DNA from: Methylobacterium sp. B4
GTDB taxonomy: Bacteria > Pseudomonadota > Alphaproteobacteria > Rhizobiales > Beijerinckiaceae
DNA length: 64,000 nucleotides
Assembly (NCBI RefSeq): GCF_003201865.1
Contig: NZ_QJJJ01000001.1
Span: 372,001 to 436,000, forward strand
Reading direction: 5' to 3'
In this document: in pieces, positions 18,174 through 25,110 of the stretch
How positions within the stretch are numbered: the stretch's first letter is position 1
Layout: each line of letters opens with the position of its first letter
Program-made: the position numbers and the translations under genes
Notes under the pieces: model-generated
Told to the model about the DNA's origin: nothing
Database searches by the model: none
The model's input: the letters and a program-made list of their open reading frames with translations, nothing else

Positions 18174-18262
18174 AGCACCCGGCCACCTGGTCCTCCCCGC
18201 ATTCCCCTTGTGCATCGGCCGGAACCTTTCGACGGGTCGGACAATGGTCCGGCCCGTTTTTT
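18174..18262 (+). ncRNA. Putative stress-induced small RNA, GsrN-like
   Basis: Predicted about 89-nt transcript. It starts about 6 bases after the CGTT of a perfect sigma-EcfG promoter and ends in an intrinsic terminator. Its 5' half can form CCGGCC (18179-18184) paired with GGCCGG (18217-18222), enclosing a C-rich loop with TCCTCCCC (18191-18198) and ATTCCCC (18201-18207). A C-rich loop followed by an intrinsic terminator is the layout of Caulobacter GsrN, a sigma-T-dependent small RNA that pairs with mRNA leaders. Homology is not shown; the call rests on architecture and promoter. I see no convincing ORF in it. Confidence 0.6.
18233..18262 (+). terminator. Intrinsic terminator of putative small RNA
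   Basis: A 10-bp stem, 18233-18242 with 18247-18256 (one G-T pair), 4-base loop AATG, then six T (18257-18262). Confidence 0.8.
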
Positions 18263-18318
18263 CTTGCGCGCCGTCTCGAATGGGCCGCCCGTGGCGGCGC
18301 CGGGGAAATTGCAGCGCC

Positions 18319-18352
18319 AAAGAAAAAGGCGCCGGCCTCAACGGCCGGCGCC
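18319..18352 (-). terminator. Intrinsic terminator of phyR
   Basis: A perfect 10-bp stem, 18352-18343 with 18337-18328, loop 5 bases, followed on the minus strand by TTTTTCTTT (18327-18319). It lies 31 bases after the phyR stop. Confidence 0.85.
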
Positions 18353-18382
18353 CTCGGTTGGAAACCGCGAAGGTCGAATAGA

Positions 18383-19186
18383 TCAGGCGCTGCGCGCCTC
18401 GCGGCGACGGGCGCTCTGCTGGAAGAACAGCGCTTGGCTGATCACCGCCGACACGTTGGCAGGTTGGAACGGCTTGGCGATGAGGAAGGCCGGCTCCGGC
18501 CGCTCGCCCGTGAGGAAGCGCTCCGGGTAAGCGGTGATGAAGATCACCGGCACCTCGAAGGTCTTCAGGAGGTCGTTGACCGCGTCGAGGCCGGACGAGC
18601 CATCGGCGAGCTGGATGTCGGCCAGGATCAGACCCGGACGCTTGCCATCGGAGGCGATCTTGACCGCCTCGCTGCGGGTGCGGGCCACGCCGATGACGTT
18701 GTGGCCGAGACCCTCTACCAGGGCCTCGAGGTCCATGGCGATCAGCGGCTCGTCCTCGATGATCAAGATCTCGGTCGCCATGTCGGCGGCCAGTTCGCGG
18801 CCCGCCTCGTCGACGAGGTCGCGCACCTTGGCCACGTCCACGTCGAGGATGACGCCGGCATCCTCTTCCGAGAAGCCTTCGAGGCAGGAAAGCAGGAAGG
18901 CTTGGCGCGGCAGCGGCGTGATCTGTCCCAGCCGAACCTCGGCGGGAAGATCGTGCTGAACCTGATCGCTATGGCCGTTGACCGAGAGAGAATTCCAGAT
19001 GCGCGTGAAGACGCGGAAGAGGTCGGCCTTGACGTTGGTGCTGCGGCCGAGGGTCTCGGGCTCGTTGACCAGCGTCTCCAGCGTCGCGGCCACGTAGGCA
19101 TCGCCGGCGACCTGGCTTCCCGTGAGCGCCCGCGCGTAGCGGCGCAGGTACGGCAGATGCTGCACGACCAATTGTGCTGTGGACAT
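18383..19186 (-). CDS. phyR: General stress response regulator PhyR
   Basis: The 267-residue anti-anti-sigma factor of the alphaproteobacterial general stress response. Residues 1-130 are a sigma-factor-like domain (sigma2 and sigma4 regions) that mimics sigma-EcfG. Residues 138-260 are a receiver domain with ILIIEDEPLIAMD, the phospho-acceptor Asp190 in LILADIQLADGS, and the conserved Lys in AKPF. Phosphorylated PhyR binds NepR and frees sigma-EcfG (established for M. extorquens PhyR). The start ATG is preceded by GGGGAAC and by a perfect sigma-EcfG promoter, so it is autoregulated. It is divergent from nepR and ends in its own terminator. Confidence 0.98.
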   Translation of the reverse strand: MSTAQLVVQHLPYLRRYARALTGSQVAGDAYVAATLETLVNEPETLGRSTNVKADLFRVFTRIWNSLSVNGHSDQVQHDLPAEVRLGQITPLPRQAFLLSCLEGFSEEDAGVILDVDVAKVRDLVDEAGRELAADMATEILIIEDEPLIAMDLEALVEGLGHNVIGVARTRSEAVKIASDGKRPGLILADIQLADGSSGLDAVNDLLKTFEVPVIFITAYPERFLTGERPEPAFLIAKPFQPANVSAVISQALFFQQSARRREARSA

Positions 19187-19230
19187 GAGTTCCCCTGAGC
19201 CTCTTCGCTCTTCGTTGTCGCTGCGCCCCT

Positions 19231-19255
19231 AACGCGGCGGCTCGACGTCCGTTCC
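19231..19255 (-). promoter_or_regulatory. Sigma-EcfG promoter of phyR
   Basis: Minus strand: GGAAC (19255-19251), 16 bases, CGTT (19234-19231), 45 bases before the phyR start. Exact consensus match, only 10 bases from the opposite-facing nepR promoter. Confidence 0.9.
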
Positions 19256-19265
19256 TGGCACCTGC

Positions 19266-19290
19266 GGAACCGAAACCGCATGCCGGCGTT
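19266..19290 (+). promoter_or_regulatory. Sigma-EcfG promoter of nepR
   Basis: GGAAC (19266-19270), 16 bases, CGTT (19287-19290), 75 bases before the nepR start. Exact consensus match. Confidence 0.9.
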
Positions 19291-19364
19291 GCTGCTGCAG
19301 CCATGACTCATGTCAAGCTGCAAGACAATCGCAGCAGGTATGGCGCCAAGGGGATCTTGAAAGC

Positions 19365-19583
19365 ATGAACGAGGACGAGCCGGCCGGCATGTCTCCTTCC
19401 GGAGACCGGCCCACTCGGGCGCGTGGCGAAAGCGGGTTGAACGACCAGAGCCAGAGGCGCATCGGCAACCATTTGCGCGCGCTCTACGATTCCGTCGTGC
19501 AGCAACCGATCCCGGACCGCTTCCGCGACCTTATCGCCCGTCTCGACGATGGGCCTACGCCGGACGATCCCGCGGAAGCCTGA
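19365..19583 (+). CDS. nepR: Anti-sigma factor NepR
   Basis: A 72-residue anti-sigma factor that holds sigma-EcfG inactive until phospho-PhyR titrates it. The conserved NepR core is at residues 32-60 (RIGNHLRALYDSVVQQPIPD then RFRDLIARLD), with the usual disordered, charged flanks. The ATG at 19365 has AAGGGGA upstream; Met9 is an alternative start. It is divergent from phyR and has its own sigma-EcfG promoter. No ecfG sigma gene lies in this window, so the sigma factor must be encoded elsewhere. Confidence 0.95.
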   Translation: MNEDEPAGMSPSGDRPTRARGESGLNDQSQRRIGNHLRALYDSVVQQPIPDRFRDLIARLDDGPTPDDPAEA

Positions 19584-19728
19584 GAACAAGTTCCGTGTGA
19601 TGCAGGCTGAGCCGCTCCCGCGATACGGGGGCGGCTCCATTTGTATGACACACGAAGCTCCGGTCTTCAGGAGACTTCCCCCGGCGCACCGGCCGAGGGA
19701 AGTAGCGTAATCGGGACGTGCAGGCCCG

Positions 19729-19905
19729 CTACAGGGTCGGCGAACGACCGCGCATCAGGCCGATGACGGCGGAGATCGCGAACAGGACGATCGCGATGAA
19801 GAAGACGAGTTTGGCGGCCTCCATGGCCGTGCCGGCGATGCCGCCGAAGCCCAGCAGGGCCGCGACAAGGGCAACCACCAGGAACGTAACAGCCCAACCG
19901 AGCAT
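19729..19905 (-). CDS. DUF1328 small membrane protein
   Basis: A 58-residue protein with two hydrophobic helices (WAVTFLVVALVAALLGFGGI and LVFFIAIVLFAISAVIGL) joined by AGTAMEAAK, the DUF1328 pattern. Function unknown; the family is common in stress regulons. The ATG at 19903-19905 is preceded by GGAAGGAAC. A perfect sigma-EcfG promoter lies 57 bases upstream. Its 3' end faces nepR. Confidence 0.9.
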   Translation of the reverse strand: MLGWAVTFLVVALVAALLGFGGIAGTAMEAAKLVFFIAIVLFAISAVIGLMRGRSPTL

Positions 19906-19961
19906 TTCGAAGTTCCTTCCAAAGACTGGCGCGGCCCGTGCCGCAGCCTCTTGGGTTCAAT

Positions 19962-19987
19962 AACGCTAAGTTTTCGGCCGAAGTTCC
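19962..19987 (-). promoter_or_regulatory. Sigma-EcfG promoter of DUF1328 gene
   Basis: Minus strand: GGAAC (19987-19983), 17 bases, CGTT (19965-19962), 57 bases before the start codon. Exact consensus match. Confidence 0.85.
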
Positions 19988-20060
19988 TTTTCGGTTCCGA
20001 CTTGTCCAGCGCTTTGCTGGGCCGCCCGGTGCGCGTTTTCGCCCGGGGCGGGACCGGTCT

Positions 20061-20086
20061 GGAACCGACTGGCAAAACCGACCGTT
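20061..20086 (+). promoter_or_regulatory. Sigma-EcfG promoter of the 48-residue ORF
   Basis: GGAAC (20061-20065), 17 bases, CGTT (20083-20086), 55 bases before the GTG start at 20141. Exact consensus match, divergent from the DUF1328 promoter. Confidence 0.85.
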
Positions 20087-20140
20087 CGTCACCATCTCAT
20101 CTTCAACGCTCAGACTGAGATCGCGAAGGAGGCGTTCGGC

Positions 20141-20287
20141 GTGCCTGCACAGAGAAAGCCCGCAGCCCTCGGTACCGCCCTGGTGAAAGCCGTTCTCGCC
20201 GCCACGGAGCGGCTCGCTTCGGCGCTGTCGCCGCAGCCGGTGCTGCAACCCATCCCCGTTCGCGTGAAGACGGCTCGCCGCCGCTGA
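20141..20287 (+). CDS. Small basic protein, predicted stress-induced
   Basis: A 48-residue ORF starting with GTG, with a near-ideal ribosome site AAGGAGG (20126-20132) eight bases upstream, and ending at TGA 20285-20287. It reads (M)PAQRKPAALGTALVKAVL, a Thr/Ala-rich helix, then PQPVLQPIPVRVKTARRR: a helix followed by a Pro-rich basic tail. No family recognised. It is bracketed by a perfect sigma-EcfG promoter (20061-20086) and a strong terminator (20326-20353), so it is a complete single-gene unit. Confidence 0.75.
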   Translation: MPAQRKPAALGTALVKAVLAATERLASALSPQPVLQPIPVRVKTARRR

Positions 20288-20325
20288 GCGGCGAAACTCG
20301 AAATTCCCATATTGGTTGAGGCCGA

Positions 20326-20353
20326 GCGCCGTCCGCGAGGACGGCGCTTTTTT
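20326..20353 (+). terminator. Intrinsic terminator
   Basis: A perfect 9-bp stem, 20326-20334 with 20339-20347, loop GCGA, then six T (20348-20353). It lies 39 bases after the stop of the 48-residue ORF. Confidence 0.9.
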
Positions 20354-20611
20354 CGTGGTGTCCTCCGTTCTCCACAGCCGTTTTAATGGCAGGCTCGATC
20401 AGCCGTTCGTCCGACGATTCGGAATGCGCCGGCTTCAGAACGACTTGCGCCGACGAGCCTCGAGCCCGCCGCCAGGCGACGGCGCGTGCATCGGTCTCTG
20501 CGTGGTTTTCACGAAGTTGCCGTGCCCGTGTGCCGCCGCCTAGCTCCGCGCCGTGTAAGACATCCGGCCCGCGCCGGATCGACGGAGCGGCGGAGATGAC
20601 GTTCGGCAAAC
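20354..20611. other. Intergenic region before DUF2865 gene
   Basis: No convincing gene, and no sigma-EcfG motif. It should hold the promoter of the DUF2865 gene; nothing else is visible. Confidence 0.4.
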
Positions 20612-21652
20612 GTGCGCCCGGAACTTGGCGGGCGACCAGTATTGCGCCCAGGCGGCGGACACCGACGCTTCGGCGCATGGCGGGTATCCTTCCTGCTCGT
20701 ACTCTTCGGCTTCGGCTGCACTGCCTCCGCGACGATGGTCCGCGCCTCCGAGGGAGACGTACTGACCAAGCTGTTCGGGTCGCTGTTCGGTGCCCCGCAG
20801 CCGGCACCCGCCCCGGTCGTTCGGCCGGAGCAGCCTGCCTATCCCCGGCGCTACGCCTCCCTGCCCGATCCTCGGCGCTCCGCCGAGTCCCGGCTCGTGC
20901 AGCGCACGCCCCGCATCGAGGCGCGCCGCGAGGCCGCCGGCCGCAAGAGTGCGGCGTCGTACGCCGTCTCCACGGCTTCGTTCGCGGCCGGCACCCGGAC
21001 CGTCTGCGTGCGGCTATGCGACGGATACGTCTTTCCCATCGGCCGCCTGCGCGCGCGGGCCGACCTTCCAGTCCATGCTGCGGCCTGCGCGGCCGCCTGT
21101 CCGAACGCGCCGAGCGAGCTTTACACCCTGGCGCCCGGCCGGTCCGAGATGCAGGAGGCGGTCGGCCTCGGCGGCCAGCCCTATCGCCGCCTCGTGCGGG
21201 CCAACCTGTTCCGTCGCGAGCGCGTCGAAGGCTGCTCCTGCCAGCCCGCCGGGCAGGCCGGTCCCCTCATGGATCTCGGCCGGGATCGGACCCTGCGCGC
21301 GGGCGACGTGATCGCCTCGCAGGACGGCGCCGACTTGGTGACGAACCTCTCCCGCGGTGGCCCGGTGCTGGCCGATTACCGCACGGCGCCGTCCGGCCGG
21401 CATCTTCGCGAGGCCATCGAGGCGCGCGTCGGCGCCCTTCGCCGGGACGCTGCGGCGTCGGCTTACCGCCGCAGCCTGCAGGTCGCAGAGACCCGCACCC
21501 GGCGGGTCCGTGTGGCGGAAGCGCAGGTCGCGCGCCTGCGGCTGGACATCGGCACCGACCCTGCGCCCGCGGGCTTCGCCGAGGTGATGCCGCGAGCCGG
21601 CACCGGTTTCGCGCCATTGCGGATGGTCGCGCCCTCACCCTTCGGCCACTGA
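20612..21652 (+). CDS. DUF2865 domain protein, exported
   Basis: A 346-residue protein. A hydrophobic segment (WRVSFLLVLFGFGCTASAT) suggests export. The core has the DUF2865 features: TVCVRLCDGYVFPIGRL, then paired cysteines (AAACAAACPNAPSELYTL), and GCSCQPAG. Function unknown. The GTG at 20612 is the furthest supported start; the true start is uncertain because there is no clear ribosome site. The C-terminal 90 residues are charged and helical. Confidence 0.75.
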   Translation: MRPELGGRPVLRPGGGHRRFGAWRVSFLLVLFGFGCTASATMVRASEGDVLTKLFGSLFGAPQPAPAPVVRPEQPAYPRRYASLPDPRRSAESRLVQRTPRIEARREAAGRKSAASYAVSTASFAAGTRTVCVRLCDGYVFPIGRLRARADLPVHAAACAAACPNAPSELYTLAPGRSEMQEAVGLGGQPYRRLVRANLFRRERVEGCSCQPAGQAGPLMDLGRDRTLRAGDVIASQDGADLVTNLSRGGPVLADYRTAPSGRHLREAIEARVGALRRDAAASAYRRSLQVAETRTRRVRVAEAQVARLRLDIGTDPAPAGFAEVMPRAGTGFAPLRMVAPSPFGH

Positions 21653-21732
21653 GCCATCGCGTTCCGGGAGTTGGCGAAACCGCCGCGCTGTCGTAGGCGG
21701 GCAAAACCGCCCCCTGCTTGAAGCGGAACAGC

Positions 21733-22665
21733 ATGAGCGAACTCTCCGCGGGCACCCCGAACGCCGCCACCGGCCTTGAGAGCGCCCTGCCCCCGGCCGG
21801 GCGCATGGAGGCCGTGAGCCCGCTCGTGCGGCGGCGGATCTGCCCCAACGGCGGTCCCTTCACTGCGAGCGGAACCTGCAGCTACGTGGTTGGGCACGGC
21901 CGGGTCGCCGTGATCGATCCGGGGCCGGCGGATGCCGAGCATGTCGAGGCGCTTCTGGCCGCACTCGGAAGCGAGCGGGTCGAGGCCATCGTCGTGACCC
22001 ACACCCACCGCGACCATTCTCCCGGAGCCCGCCTGCTCCAGGCGCGCACGGGCGCGCCGATCGTCGGTTGCGGCCCGCACCGGGCGGCCCGCAGCCTCGC
22101 CGAAAACGAGCTGCCGGTCCTCGACGCGAGCGCCGACCGCGAGCACCGGCCCGACCGGGAACTGGCCGACGGCGAGAGCCTGACGGGCGAGGGCTGGACC
22201 CTGACCGCGCTGGCTACCCCGGGCCACACCATGAACCACCTCGCCTTCGCTCTGCCCGAAGAGAACGTGCTGTTCTCCGGCGATCACGTGATGGCGTGGT
22301 CGACCTCCATCGTCGCCCCGCCGGACGGTTCGATGCGGGCCTACATGGCTTCCCTGGAGCGGCTGCGGCAGCGCGGCGAGACACTGTACTGGCCGGGTCA
22401 TGGCGGCCCCGTGCGCGATCCGCGCCGCTTCGTGCGAGGACTCGCGGCCCATCGCCGCCAGCGCGAGGCGGCGATCCGCGCCCGGCTCGAAGCGGGCGAC
22501 CGCGACATCGCTGCGATCGTCGGCGCGGTCTACCAGGGGCTCGCGCCGCATCTGCTCGGCGCGGCGGCGCTCTCGGTCTTCGCCCATCTGGAGGATCTGG
22601 TGGAGCGCGGGTTGGCCACCACGGACGGTCCGCCCCTGCTCGACGGCCACTTCCGCCCGGTGTGA
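21733..22665 (+). CDS. Metallo-beta-lactamase-fold hydrolase
   Basis: A 310-residue hydrolase of the MBL superfamily, closest in pattern to the LACTB2/ribonuclease-like branch. Metal ligands are THTHRDHSPGA (HxHxDH), PGHTMNHLAF, SGDHVMAW and WPGHGG. The C-terminal winged-helix-like region (about 240-310) fits LACTB2-type proteins. I chose the ATG at 21733; a TTG five codons upstream is an alternative. Substrate not determinable. Confidence 0.88.
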   Translation: MSELSAGTPNAATGLESALPPAGRMEAVSPLVRRRICPNGGPFTASGTCSYVVGHGRVAVIDPGPADAEHVEALLAALGSERVEAIVVTHTHRDHSPGARLLQARTGAPIVGCGPHRAARSLAENELPVLDASADREHRPDRELADGESLTGEGWTLTALATPGHTMNHLAFALPEENVLFSGDHVMAWSTSIVAPPDGSMRAYMASLERLRQRGETLYWPGHGGPVRDPRRFVRGLAAHRRQREAAIRARLEAGDRDIAAIVGAVYQGLAPHLLGAAALSVFAHLEDLVERGLATTDGPPLLDGHFRPV

Positions 22666-22715
22666 GACGATCTCCGGCTGATTCTTTCGGCCTCCGTCCG
22701 TCGGTGCGAGGCGAA

Positions 22716-22800
22716 GCCGTGGCAATTCAGGGCGCCGCACGATCCAGGCAGGCCACGCCGCCGGATCGCCTCGCCGACGCGCGCGATGACGAAGGCGGGC
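22716..22800. repeat. Degenerate intergenic REP-like element
   Basis: It contains GGCAATTCAGGGC and, about 70 bases on, GCGCGATGACGAAG. These half-motifs resemble those of the element at 45469-45556 (GGATTGC..., TCGCGAGCG). It fills the gap between the MBL-fold and DUF1499 genes. Confidence 0.4.
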
Positions 22801-22837
22801 CAAACCCGACGCGCTCGATCGGACACTTCGTGAGGCG

Positions 22838-23617
22838 CTACTTCAGCGCGATGGCGAGGTTGGCAACCTCGTCGAGGTAGGAGCGGATGCGATCCGCATT
22901 GTCGCCGAAGTCCCGGTCGCCGATGCGCGAGGCGGACCGCACGTCGATGCGCGCGCCGTCCGCCCGCGGATGGACTCGCACGGTGATGTCCGCCGGAAGG
23001 TTCAGGATGCGGGTATGGGCCACCGCTTCGATGCGGCCGTTCCCGATCCGCCCCCCGGGACGGATCGCTTCCACGATCTGCCACTTGCGATTCACCGCAG
23101 CCTTGCGCGCCAGTTCGAATGCTTCGTCGGCGCCGACGTCGAGGGTGAGCGGGGCGATCTGTGGATAGGCTGCCCGCTGCGCCTCCCGCGTCGCCGGGCC
23201 CGGATCGGGCGGGTAGCGGCCCTCGCGGGCGGCGAAGGCAAGGCGAGAGCGCGAGAAGGCCGGCGGGCGCTCGATATCCGTGGTCACGTCGGTCAGCGCC
23301 GGCAGGCGCACGCCCTTAAGGGCGGCGTAGGCCGGGTAGGCCAGGACGAGGCTCGCCACGAACAGGCCGCCCAGGGCGGCACCGAGACCGCCCGCCCCCT
23401 CGCGCCAGACCCGCACCATCGCGAAGACCGCAAAGCCCACGGCGAACAGGGAGAGCGCGATGCCGCTGCCGAGCACGGCCAGAGCGGGCGCGGCCTCGGC
23501 GGAGGGACTGCGCACGATCAGGACGGCCATGCCGGTGACGATCAGGGAGAACAGGGCGAGCGTCCGGGCATAGCGCCCGGCCCGCGTCATCGGTTCGTCG
23601 AGAAGCTGACGGCGCAT
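22838..23617 (-). CDS. DUF1499 membrane protein
   Basis: A 259-residue protein with hydrophobic helices near residues 13-35, 43-65 and 80-100, then a DUF1499 domain (about 140-257: AYPQIAPLTLDVGADEAFEL to RSYLDEVANLAIAL). Function unknown. It is convergent with the MBL-fold gene and divergent from the MarR gene. Confidence 0.85.
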   Translation of the reverse strand: MRRQLLDEPMTRAGRYARTLALFSLIVTGMAVLIVRSPSAEAAPALAVLGSGIALSLFAVGFAVFAMVRVWREGAGGLGAALGGLFVASLVLAYPAYAALKGVRLPALTDVTTDIERPPAFSRSRLAFAAREGRYPPDPGPATREAQRAAYPQIAPLTLDVGADEAFELARKAAVNRKWQIVEAIRPGGRIGNGRIEAVAHTRILNLPADITVRVHPRADGARIDVRSASRIGDRDFGDNADRIRSYLDEVANLAIALK

Positions 23618-23784
23618 GGCCTCGGGAAGGAAATGAAAAGCTGGACGGTCAGTCTACAGGCTGAAGCACCCCCGCGCCACTCGCGGCTCGGGCCGCGGGG
23701 GCCCGGCGCCCGGATGATGCGCTTGCACGCAGCGAAAGCGAGGGCATGCCGTCCGCTTCCAGCTCTGCTACAAGCCGGACGAAG

Positions 23785-24249
23785 ATGTCCGAGCGTCCCG
23801 ATCCGAGCACCGAGCCTGCCGATGCCCTGCGGGTATGGTTCCGATTCATCCGCCTCAACCGGCGCGTCATCGCCGCCGTGGCCGCGGAACTGCGCGAACT
23901 CGGTCTTTCGATCCCTCAGTTTGACGTGCTCTCCACCTTGAGCGAGTGGGAAGGCCTCACCCAGCAGGATCTCGCTGCCCGGCTCTACGTGACCAAGGGC
24001 AACGTCTCAGGGTTGATCGATCGACTGGTAGAGGCGGGCCTCGTGGAACGCCGCGCGATTCCGGGTGATCGCCGCTCGCACGCTCTGCATCTCACGCCAG
24101 CGGGCGCAGATCTCGCCGCACGCGGGATCGCCGCGCAGGCCACCTACGTCTCGCGCACTCTCGGACGCCTCGAAGCGCCGGACCTCCAGGTTTTGGAGGA
24201 TCTCGTCCTCAAATGGCGTGAGCTGGCGCGAGTGGACGCGGCTTCCTGA
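23785..24249 (+). CDS. MarR-family transcriptional regulator
   Basis: A 154-residue winged-helix regulator. The recognition helix region is LTQQDLAARLYVTKGNVSGL, followed by the wing ERRAIPGDRRSHALHLTP. I chose the ATG at 23785 (MSERPDPSTEP); an in-frame ATG 13 codons upstream is possible. No target gene is obvious nearby; the divergent DUF1499 gene is the nearest candidate. Confidence 0.9.
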   Translation: MSERPDPSTEPADALRVWFRFIRLNRRVIAAVAAELRELGLSIPQFDVLSTLSEWEGLTQQDLAARLYVTKGNVSGLIDRLVEAGLVERRAIPGDRRSHALHLTPAGADLAARGIAAQATYVSRTLGRLEAPDLQVLEDLVLKWRELARVDAAS

Positions 24250-24369
24250 GCGTGAGCCCAGCCCCGGCGCGGCACAAAGCCCCGGGCGCGGAGGAAGAAG
24301 GATAGTTCCGCCTTGCGAGAACCGGGGCGGTCGGGCGCCTGGAATGCGCCCGGTCCCGCCTCGGTCGCA

Positions 24370-24558
24370 TTACGCTTCGCCGGTGCGCCCGGTCGATTGC
24401 CCGCCCTTGCGGCCGGCCGATGAAGCGAGTTCGCGGTCCTGGGAGAAGGAGCGCTTGTCCGCGGGAACGGAGCGGCCGCCCTTGCTGGCGATTTCACGCT
24501 GCCGTTCGATATTCATCGACGCGAAACCTCGCTTCGAAGTCGAATTACCAGATGCCAT
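24370..24558 (-). CDS. KGG-repeat stress protein
   Basis: A 62-residue hydrophilic protein with KGG motifs (REIASKGGRS, AGRKGGQST), as in YciG/GsiB-like general stress proteins. The ATG at 24556-24558 has a strong ribosome site GAGGAGG. A near-consensus sigma-EcfG promoter (GGAAC-N16-GGTT, 24595-24619) lies 36 bases upstream, so it is probably in the PhyR regulon. Confidence 0.85.
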   Translation of the reverse strand: MASGNSTSKRGFASMNIERQREIASKGGRSVPADKRSFSQDRELASSAGRKGGQSTGRTGEA

Positions 24559-24594
24559 GCGCGCCTCCTCAGGCTTAGTTTGTACACACTCCTC

Positions 24595-24619
24595 AACCTT
24601 CAGCGCACTCGATTGTTCC
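24595..24619 (-). promoter_or_regulatory. Probable sigma-EcfG promoter of KGG gene
   Basis: Minus strand: GGAAC (24619-24615), 16 bases, GGTT (24598-24595). One base off the CGTT consensus, but the -35 is perfect and the spacing and position fit. Confidence 0.6.
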
Positions 24620-24644
24620 TTGGCCGTATCAACCGGGAGAGGCG

Positions 24645-24670
24645 GGAAACTCCTGTTCGCACCATGCGTT
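24645..24670 (+). promoter_or_regulatory. Possible sigma-EcfG promoter of proline-rich ORF
   Basis: GGAAA (24645-24649), 17 bases, CGTT (24667-24670). One mismatch in the -35. It lies 78 bases upstream of the ATG at 24749. Confidence 0.35.
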
Positions 24671-24748
24671 AGCTGCGCTCAGGCCAAGATTTTACGCGAA
24701 GTTGTGAACAGGCCCCGACGGGGCGGCCACATCCGAGAGGAGCCGGAT

Positions 24749-24976
24749 ATGACCAATCGCCATATGGTAAAGGCGGCCGCCCTGGCCAAGTCCGAAGCCG
24801 GGCCCGTCGGCCTGCCCGAACCCAACCCGACGCCGCTGCCGCCGATGCCGGCGCCCGAAGACAGCCGGACGCCGGCCACGCGCGAGGAGCCGATCGACTC
24901 GCCGCATCCCCACCCCACCACCAAGCACCCGCCGCGGCCGGGTGAGATCGGGCTCAGCACGGGCCGCGAGGGGTAA
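24749..24976 (+). CDS. Small proline-rich hydrophilic protein
   Basis: A 75-residue ORF with ATG at 24749 and AGAGGAG just upstream. The sequence is disordered-looking and Pro-rich (PNPTPLPPMPAPEDSRTP, HPHPTTKHPPRPGEIG). No family recognised. A possible, imperfect sigma-EcfG promoter precedes it. Confidence 0.6.
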   Translation: MTNRHMVKAAALAKSEAGPVGLPEPNPTPLPPMPAPEDSRTPATREEPIDSPHPHPTTKHPPRPGEIGLSTGREG

Positions 24977-25110
24977 GGGACGGCATTATGGTGCCGGAGT
25001 TCGCGCCGGTCGGCGGGCTGGAACGCCCGCCGCTTTGACAGGGCCGGCCGGCGCGTCTACCGGCGGGCTTTGTCCGCCCGCCGTCCCGGACGGCGCTTCG
25101 GAGTGAACCC

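Noticed and set aside
18020..18381. Short open frames on both strands in the phyR downstream gap
   Set aside because: They overlap the two terminators and the small-RNA promoter, have poor ribosome sites and no protein-like composition. A structured RNA explains the region better.
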